Origin: Gamarada debralockiae
Taxonomy: Eukaryota > Ascomycota > Leotiomycetes > Helotiales > Hyphodiscaceae
Assembly (NCBI GenBank): GCA_002803225.1
Contig: NXFV01001895.1
Span: forward strand, 62,001 to 126,000
DNA length: 64,000 nt
Direction: 5' to 3'
In this document: positions 57,075 to 64,000 of the stretch, piece by piece
Numbering within the stretch: position 1 is the first letter of the stretch
Layout of the letters: every line of letters begins with the position of its first letter
Notes under the pieces: generated by a model
The model's database searches: none
What the model saw: only the letters and a program-made list of their open reading frames with translations
What the model was told of the DNA's origin: nothing
Position numbers and translations under genes: made by a program

Positions 57075-58209
57075 TCAGACATTATCGGCGGAACCCATCT
57101 TCTTCTTCATCTTCCTCTCTGCTTTCAGTGCTTTCTTCTCTTCCTTCGCCAATCTCTTCTCCTCCTTCTTTATCCTCTTTGCTTCCTTCTTCTCCTTCCT
57201 CGTCGGACCCTTCGGAAACTCGCTTCCCTCTCCCTGCAGAACCCTTCCTGGGTGGACAAAATTCATGAGCGCAATCGCGATGAACATAGGTAGCGCATCA
57301 AGACACATGAAATATGCCTCATGAAACGGGATCGGGTTCTTGCTAGGATCGAGCCCAGAAGCGAATTCAACCAATCTGAAGATGATTCGAACAGTGATGA
57401 GAGTGAGCGAGGCGAAGAGAACGTAGAGTAAGACCCTCCAGTTGTTTGGCTTTCCGTCCAGAATTTGGTGTCTAGAGCTGGCAAGTTCACGCTCTCGTTG
57501 TCGCATGACGAGTGAGAACTTTACGGCGATCGAGGTGAAGATCAGAATGCAAAACTCTTGGAGTCCGATACCTCCCATGTAGATGTGGATTCCAGTCATT
57601 AAACTTGATTGGGATGAGCCGGGAGATATCATTATTCCGCCTGGAGGAAATGTTAGCAATAATGAATGATTATAAATTGGAATGTAGCAACTGACCTGCG
57701 ACTTGTGTCAAAAAGGACAAGATGTCCAACCATACGAAGATCTTGGCGATCTTGATCCCTTTGATCCCCCAAATCTTCTGCTCCGGAACAAAGAAGTATA
57801 TCATTCTTCCCATTACCATATAATCGAATGCGTTGACCCACATCGGTGCCAGGAGGACGAGGATTTGTGAGACGAATGCAATAGGGGTGGATTGTTGATT
57901 CTTCGTGCCTGCAACACGGAGAGCAAAACTAGCGAATTCCCATGCCGACCCCATGATGATGACCCAGCACAAACGGACCTTCTTGTAAGCAAAGGCTTGG
58001 AAGATATGTGCGAAAGTGGTGATGCCGAAGATGATTGCGAAGACGAGGGCCGCGGCGAATGACGGGTCGTAATTGTAGTTTGCATTGCATGCCCATTCAG
58101 GCACATAGCCATCCTTTCCTGGGGTGACATTGATGCATGATCCTGTCGCTGAAGCAGTAGTCGTGGAAGTGCTGCTGGCGATTGTGGAAGACATTGTATT
58201 GAAATGCAA
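57075..58209 (-). CDS. RTA1-like membrane protein, second copy of the superfamily
   Basis: Exons 58209-57696 and 57640-57075 give 359 aa (354 if the Met at 58194 is used). A Ser/Thr-rich extracellular N-terminus with a Cys is followed by seven helices: AAALVFAIIFGITTFAHIFQ first, then CWVIIMGSAWEFASFALRV, FVSQILVLLAPMWVNAFDYM, IFVWLDILSFLTQVAGG at the 55-bp intron, and VRIIFRLVEFASGLDPSKNP, with a final MNFVHPGRVL. These are hallmarks of the RTA1 superfamily (GxxxE..R...., LAP, D.....Q..GG, R..FR..E). The tail is a long Lys/Glu coiled stretch. It is quite diverged from the gene at 49.9 kb, so they are not a recent tandem pair. Confidence 0.92.
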
Positions 58210-61186
58210 GTCGTGTGGATGATCGATCTAGTTGATGATGTGGAGAAAAGAGCTAATGAGTGAGGCATGATTGCCATATATATGATAGAGGCTTGAGAGA
58301 CATGGAGTGTAACAGTATGCACGGCTGAGAACAGTAAACGCTGGATAGCGAATCGTGCTGAGCACCAATCTCAAATCTCAGCCTTGTGAAAAAGCCATGC
58401 CGCGTAAGAGTCACGTCGGACATACGAGCTCAACAGCAACAGCCAGTGGGAAAGGGCCGCTGGGTTGGTGACTAAACAACCTTGATTTACGACTTCAGTC
58501 CTGAGAGGCTGCAGCGGGGACTTCCAGTGTCATGCCAAGACTGCTGAGCTGTTATGAAACGTAGGCCTTGTCAAGTAATAGCCAAAATTAGGACGAGGCT
58601 GTAAGCCTGGGGGAACTTTCGGCCACCCTCACGTGCAATGAACGAACTGGCCAATGGCCATGATAGGAGGAAGCCAATCGTGGAGTTGCATAGTGACGCC
58701 AGGGGCTTGAAGGATCAAACGATGATAGACTGGTAGTATGCACCTTTTCATTCGGTGTGAATGCCGTCTTGGCTGTCGAGGCTGGAGGTGGCTGAAGAAA
58801 TTGAAGAGCACACAGCCTTCTTTTTTAACGTAATTGTGAACGAACGAACCAATCACGAGAGATTAGGTAAATTCTATAGCGAGACACGGGCTGTCACGAG
58901 TTAATCACGTGTGACTCGATCCACATAGACTGATCGCAAAATGCTTCCGTTAAGTTTCTGTTGAACAACGGATGCCAAGCTGCCAGCTGGCATCTAAAGA
59001 AAATGTTAGTGAGGTGGTCCTTATTCTATGAAGAGCTGTTAATGTCCAGCTTCCTGACTGAATCGCTTTCCGAACGCGCTTACCCAGGAACGGCCTTGCC
59101 GATCTGTTCGCGACCCCTTTTGGCAGTCGTGAGTTTTCATGTGTAGCTTTAGTCCGTCTTACGATTCAGATGTCAAAATGTGACCTCCTTCTGAAACTTC
59201 GCTCAGCTCTCAGTTGTTCCAAACCTCCAAACATCATTGATACGAGAGCGGCATGATGGTTGAATTGTTCTTCGCATTGACCAACTCCATCAAACAATCT
59301 TTCTATTGGCCAAAATCGGACATTGCGGACTCGAAGGTTTTATGCAGTTCGAACGGCCGGTCCAGCCTACCCCGCAACTTGTCGCTTTGACGTTTGCTTC
59401 CCCCGATTTCAGAGATCTGCATTGGAAATGTTTTGTCAGAAGCTTGTCTCAATGTCTTTCGAAAAGGAATTCCTTCCAATCGTTCACCAATCCAATTCAA
59501 GGTTCCTGCTTTGAGTATCAAGTAAGAGAAGTATCGAAATTAAACTATAACAAACATGCCACGTTCTGGTAACACAAGTCAGACCGGCAGTGCCTTGAGC
59601 TGCCCCGCATCTATTTTGAAAATGGCGCGTTGGACAGGTAGAGCTGAGCAGAGATTAGCCTCGATCCTACCCACCGAATTGGTATCGATGTACATGAGAT
59701 TTTGAATCAATTCAAATGCAGCAGGTGATCACGCAGATGGAAGGTACAAAATCTTGGAAATAGAGTATCAGTTGATAAAATCCTCCTCGGTGGTAGGACA
59801 ATGACCGAGTGATTTGTATAAAATGGATTGATATTCCATAAATTGACAAATAAAGGCATCTTCGAGGTCACTCTCTGCAACGCGGCCAATTTTTGAAGCT
59901 CTTAAAATGTGACTCGCTGTAAATTCAATACTAGCCGGGCCGAGACTCACAAATTCAACGTGCGAATGTGTCGCTGCCGAGATGTCACTGGCTCGCTAAA
60001 TCTAGAATTTCAAGCGCACAGCTCCTCACGATCCTCTTTCGGATGGGTGCAAAGGATAATCTTGATGGTGACATCTTTCTTAATGTAACGTACGAAACTT
60101 AAGCAAAATGGTTCAATCTGTGACAACTTACTGCGACTGTGCTCGTAATCCTGTACTCACGACTTTAGCTAAAAGGGTGGTCATTGCGATTGCGAATGTA
60201 TTCGATCCTTCTACTCTAACCAACAATGTTGGTTGCTTTGTGTGTCGTGTTCATTGTTAATACGGTCGAGCGGGCTGGCAAGGGGAAGTTCAGGGGGAGG
60301 AAGATTCAGGGTCCGAAGCTGGAAATAAGGTCGACGGAAGGCGGCCCTTATTGGGTACTATTAATGCCAAGCTTTTCTTAAACCCTGTCAAAGGCACCCA
60401 GATCGGCAGGGCCAATTTTTGCCAAGACATAGTCAATGGTGAATCTAGCCTAAAGTGAGAACTTTATGGAAGTTTTTTCGAACCCATCCTTCACAGTAAA
60501 TCTGGCTACACGTGTGATCTTCAACCGTTGACCCTTTCTGCGCATGCAAATCTCTGCAAATCGATCCCATAAGCCGCAGGATTTACCAGACTCCGAATAT
60601 TTTTGTCTTGAAACTGTTGGTATTTCGGAAGTCTTTAGCGCGCTCTTCCAACCGAGCGTTGGCCCAAGGAAAGACAGATCGTGAGGGGCTTAGAAAGAGG
60701 CGCAATACCTCAGTCCTTCCTGAGGGACTCCACAATCAGGTTATACCCAAAACTACTTGTAAAATATTATTGACCACCGTGGCAATCGGATTTACAGAGT
60801 AGTAAAACGCCTCGTTACCACTATGCGGAATAATTATCTTCAGCCCTTCGCCATTACCCAATCAAGCCATGGCCGAATGAAGCAAGTAGGCACCATGGCA
60901 CTCCCTGTCTCATGTCCACTTCGTTTATTAGAAGTAAGAACCTCGTATGCTTCACAATTTTCCTCTCCACGTCGCATCATCGAACTCTTTGATACTGAAA
61001 ATTAATTCAAATTCACTTCTTTAACTTCTATAAAACTACGCCTTCCCCTTAAGATCGTTTTGTTTGTCCAGCCTGGGCTTCACACATATGAAATGATCTC
61101 TTCTGGTTCGCTCCTTTGATATATTTTCTCCTCCACTTCTGTCTTCGACAAACCGTTTGCTCTACGTGACGGGGACCAATTCGACC
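58210..61186. other. Long intergenic region, no gene supported
   Basis: Almost 3 kb with only short random-looking frames on both strands, a CACGTG near 58905, and no tRNA or repeat seen by eye. It separates the RTA1-like gene (-) from the TLC-like gene (+), so it should contain both promoters; the remainder is unexplained. Confidence 0.4.
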
Positions 61187-62288
61187 ATGGAAGACTCTAT
61201 TCCTTCCCGGAATTTCAACTCCAACATGACCTTCAGCAGCGGCGTAGTGAAAGGCCCCCACGTTAATCGCGTACCTCTCGAGACGATCTCCGTTCTTGCA
61301 CCTTTCAGCGCCCTCATTATCAGCATCGTCTTCGTTTTCTACTTCGCCATCCGCTTCTACATCCTCGAAGGCTTCCTCCTGAAAAAGCTCTATGGCAAAA
61401 TATACACCAGCATGGATGAGAACACGAGAAGAGGTTTCGTCAATCACCACATTGCCGGTGGTACCAAGATACTGATCCTAATCGTGGCTGCGTATCCATT
61501 CATCGACGTTGCCTTTGGAAGCTCGACTTTCCATTCACCATTTGCTGGCTCGAAGGTCGTCACTCAAGGAGATATCCTCATCGTCGTTGCTCAAATGCTC
61601 ATCGCCATGTACGTCTTCGAGCTATTCTACCGACCGAGGATCTCTCCAGTCAGTGTCGGCCACCATATTGGCACTATTATGATCGGCCAGTCTGCAATTG
61701 CAATCAGCTTGAATCTTGTACGAGAGAAGGACGCTACAATTGAGTTTATTCTCTGCACAGTGTGGGGTAAGTCTTGGCCAATTTCCTTCCAACCCCCACC
61801 CCTTCTTTTGGAGGTCAATTGACTAACAATTGACCTTTCAAGGCGCCTTCGACATCATCTCCGAGTTCCTCCCTCACGTCTCGATCATCCTCTACCGCGT
61901 TTACCCAACCTCCCACAAATTCCTCCGCAAGCTATTCCGAACAGCAGCTATCACAACGTTCACTGGTACAATGGCGGAGACGATACTCACCATGTATCTT
62001 TTTGGTAGTCTGTGGGAGAGATGGACCATCGCATTCAAGGTCACTACTCCAATGCTACACATCCTCTTCATGTCGGCACAATTATGGGGAACATGGTGCT
62101 TCTACAAAATGTACAAGAAGCAATGCCGAATCATCGCTAAGAAGGAACGAAGGATTGATGACCTTGAGGCTGGATCAAAGGAAGAACAAGATTCCACGAA
62201 GAACGAAGTTGCGGTCGACGTTTCGTCGAGAGCAGGAGAGTCAAGAGACGGATCCGAGATCGAATTGACCGAGCATTCCGCTGCTTAA
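61187..62288 (+). CDS. Multi-pass membrane protein, TLC-like
   Basis: Exons 61187-61766 and 61843-62288 give 341 aa; the 76-bp intron has a GTAAGT donor. The start is ATG 61187 (MEDSIPSRNFNSNMTFSSGV), with two possible N-glycosylation sites. About six to seven helices: APFSALIISIVFVFYFAIRF, TKILILIVAAYPFIDVAFG, ILIVVAQMLIAMYVFELFY, GTIMIGQSAIAISLNLV, a helix around the intron, and FKVTTPMLHILFMSAQLWGT. The His pair in VSVGHHIGT (159-160) and helix arrangement recall TLC-domain (TRAM/Lag1/CLN8-like) proteins, but similarity is distant. The C-terminus is charged and cytosolic. Function unknown. Confidence 0.75.
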
Positions 62289-63472
62289 AGTGGGACCCTT
62301 CCATTACAGCATATTTCTTGGCGTTCATTCCAGGGGGCATACATTGGGAGGAGCAATCAAAATTCACACTAGCATGGAGTTTATGGGGACATCAGACGAT
62401 CACAGATTGCAAATATGCACATAACTGTACAAATAAATAGAATAGAGCTGATCTTCCAGCCGCTGGTCTGGGATCTTGCTCGCACTTAACATTAATACCA
62501 AGCACTCCACAGGATCTTTCACCAGCCTCCACTTCGACTCTCAAATTTTCTCCTCCCCATAAACAGTCAGCGAATTTTGCGAGTGCCATTTTCCTATCAC
62601 GGTCCAGAATCTCCACACAATCGCGCAATTTTTCGCCAATCCCCCAATTGTCTTCAGCACATCCAGCGACGCAAACGCCATAAGCGCCACCGCAGTCTCT
62701 ATCCAGCGACATGCCCACTTTCTTGACAAGCGTCAAGCATTATCGTATTGATTATACGGTCGCATCATTTGCCAAGCCGTTGCAATAAATCTGTGGAATT
62801 CGCACTTTGAAACTTGCCTCTTTTTCTTTTCTATGGACCTCGAGTGTGGTCTCGTGCAGTCTTAGAATGAAGAGGAGATTTCGTTTAAGCTAAGACATTC
62901 AGTTATGTTTTATTCATAATTGTTTTACAACATAGTTAGATATTTAGATAGAGCGGTTTATCGGCATCCAAGTAGGAAGTTATTAGCCTCGTTGTTTGCT
63001 TTCTTAGGATTGAAGAAATTTTACGGATGAGGGTGAGGTCTGGTTTTTTCCGGTGATGTAGACTTGAGAAACGTCAGATGATGATTGTATAAACCTGAAA
63101 ATGCCTCCCTTAAGGCTGACACTATGATGGAGCCCATTAGGTGAACTGCATTTCTGCAGGTCTTAGCATTGCAGGCACTACTTAATGAGAAAGCCATTAC
63201 TGAATCTGGTAGCTACGGCAAGGTTTTTAAGCCTAATCAGTAGTATATGCGAATTCAGCCCTGGGTCGACCCCGTTTTCTGTTTTCGGTCCACATATAAC
63301 TTAACCCTAGCTCTTTCAAATGTATGCCTGCAGCTCGATTTTTAGACAGCCGTCGCCGGATTTGGCGAGCACTAGAATTAAAATATATCCCCCTTCCCCA
63401 TTTCTTGCCAAACCATCTATGGAACATTGTCATCTCAAAATTCACCACTAGCTATAATCTGTTACGTACATC
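62289..63472. other. Intergenic with one doubtful Cys-rich frame
   Basis: About 1.2 kb. The minus-strand frame 62392-62736 (114 aa) has eight or more cysteines (DCGGAYGVCVAGCAEDNWGI, then LRDCVE, ADCLWGG, RSCGVL, VKCEQD), but no signal peptide or upstream exon I can confirm; it may be the last exon of a small gene or chance. Nothing else seen. Confidence 0.3.
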
Positions 63473-64000
63473 ATGGCTGTCCAAGGCCCCCGGGTGGTGC
63501 TATTCGTCACGGTTTTCACGACTCTTGTATCTACGATAGTCTTCTCCCTGCGCGACTATAGAAATACGAGTGTATTCATGAGAGCCGTCATATCAGGCCG
63601 GCCCACAACCTCCTTAATCGTTCAAGTTCTTTCGTCTATTCTCGGAATGATGCAAATCTACACTGCAACCAGCCTCTTCAATTTCGCGAAGCGGATATGG
63701 CTACGCAGGAACCCTGTAGAGCTAAATCGATTGAAGCTCTGGGCTGCTTGCTCTGTTCCCAGAGCTGATCTCACTCTCCCGTTTCGTGGAATCATAACCG
63801 TGATCGCTGTGCTCGCTGCTGCACAAGTCCCGGGCGCTCTATGGGCAGGTTCCATAACGCCAATTATCACGTCCATAGAACAGCAGGGATCTATCCAAAT
63901 ACCGACCTTTACGGCAGAGAGCAATGCGACTTGGGATTCCGAGTTCTATTCTCGTCCGGGAGAACTCAGGGTTCGATTTGAGCTCCACAAATGCCTGACA
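63473..64000 (+). CDS. Membrane protein, N-terminal part (cut by window end)
   Basis: An open frame from ATG 63473 runs through the window end (176 codons). It begins MAVQGPRVVLFVTVFTTLVS, a first membrane helix, then SLIVQVLSSILGMMQIYTAT (second), a polar segment with LWAACSVPRADLTLPF, and a third helix (GIITVIAVLAAAQVPGALWA) followed by an extracellular-type region with an N-glycosylation site (NATW). This layout matches a family of large fungal membrane proteins of unknown function that end with another helix. The first codons after the start are consistent with no intron so far. Confidence 0.75.
   Translation, partial: MAVQGPRVVLFVTVFTTLVSTIVFSLRDYRNTSVFMRAVISGRPTTSLIVQVLSSILGMMQIYTATSLFNFAKRIWLRRNPVELNRLKLWAACSVPRADLTLPFRGIITVIAVLAAAQVPGALWAGSITPIITSIEQQGSIQIPTFTAESNATWDSEFYSRPGELRVRFELHKCLT

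Noticed and set aside
61049..61450. Minus-strand acidic frame of 133 aa
   Set aside because: Antisense to the first helices of the TLC-like protein; the acidic run mirrors hydrophobic codons.
1..64000. CRISPR arrays, insertion sequences, operons, rRNA or tRNA genes
   Set aside because: None seen by eye on either strand; the gene structure is eukaryotic. A tRNA scan program could still find an intron-containing tRNA that I missed.

Overview
The window is nuclear DNA of a filamentous ascomycete (Pezizomycotina; a leotiomycete-like fungus is my best guess, not provable from the sequence alone). Evidence: genes on both strands, no operons, many short introns (about 46-87 bp) with GTRNGT-like donors, CTAAC/CTGAC branch sites and YAG acceptors, and typical fungal families (TOK1 channel, PDR-type ABC transporter, RTA1 proteins, Zn2Cys6 regulator, PEX11, Mak5, Trm7). 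I rebuilt the exon structure of most genes by hand; in nearly every case the reading frame closes exactly.

Layout. 0.7-3.4 kb: RAD4/XPC repair factor (-). 3.9 kb: a perfect 32-bp-arm foldback element. 4.7-7.1: TOK1-like K+ channel (+). 7.3-9.6: unknown acidic-tailed protein (-). 10.2-12.0: two related Cys-rich loci, both with broken frames. 12.4-14.7: Mak5 helicase (-), divergent from Trm7 (+, 14.9-16.2), whose single intron seems to be GC-AG. 16.6-17.7: mitochondrial 2-oxoglutarate/malate-type carrier (-). 20.6-22.1: monocarboxylate-type MFS permease (+). 22.4-24.9: caspase-like protease fused to a Zn2Cys6-type cysteine cluster (-), the most unusual protein here. 25.5-30.7: ten-exon PDR-type ABC transporter of 1,492 aa (-). 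31.7-33.1: Fpg-family DNA glycosylase (-), divergent from PEX11 (+, 33.5-34.3). 35-36: MFS pseudogene (+). 36.1-37.7: secreted/anchored Ser/Thr-rich membrane protein (-). 38.3-40.0: Gfo/Idh/MocA dehydrogenase pseudogene (-). 40.4-42.4: Git1-like glycerophosphodiester permease (-). 44.8-45.4: PEBP-family protein (-). 45.9-47.4: Nse2/Mms21 SUMO ligase (-). 48.1-49.6: Zn2Cys6 regulator (+), apparently interrupted. 49.9-51.2: RTA1-like protein (-). 51.6-52.3: RapZ-C-domain protein (+). 52.5-53.5: medium-chain reductase (-) with two perfect PDRE-type TCCGCGGA sites upstream. 54.0-55.7: multi-exon 7TM-type membrane protein (-). 57.1-58.2: second RTA1-like protein (-). 61.2-62.3: TLC-like membrane protein (+). 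63.5-end: start of a further membrane protein (+), cut by the window.

Themes. Three genome-maintenance genes (RAD4, Fpg, NSE2) and many membrane transport genes are interspersed without forming a recognisable biosynthetic cluster. Signs of gene decay are concentrated between 35 and 50 kb (two clear pseudogenes, one probable) and at 10-12 kb. The stretches 17.7-20.6, 42.4-44.8 and 58.2-61.2 kb hold no gene I can support.
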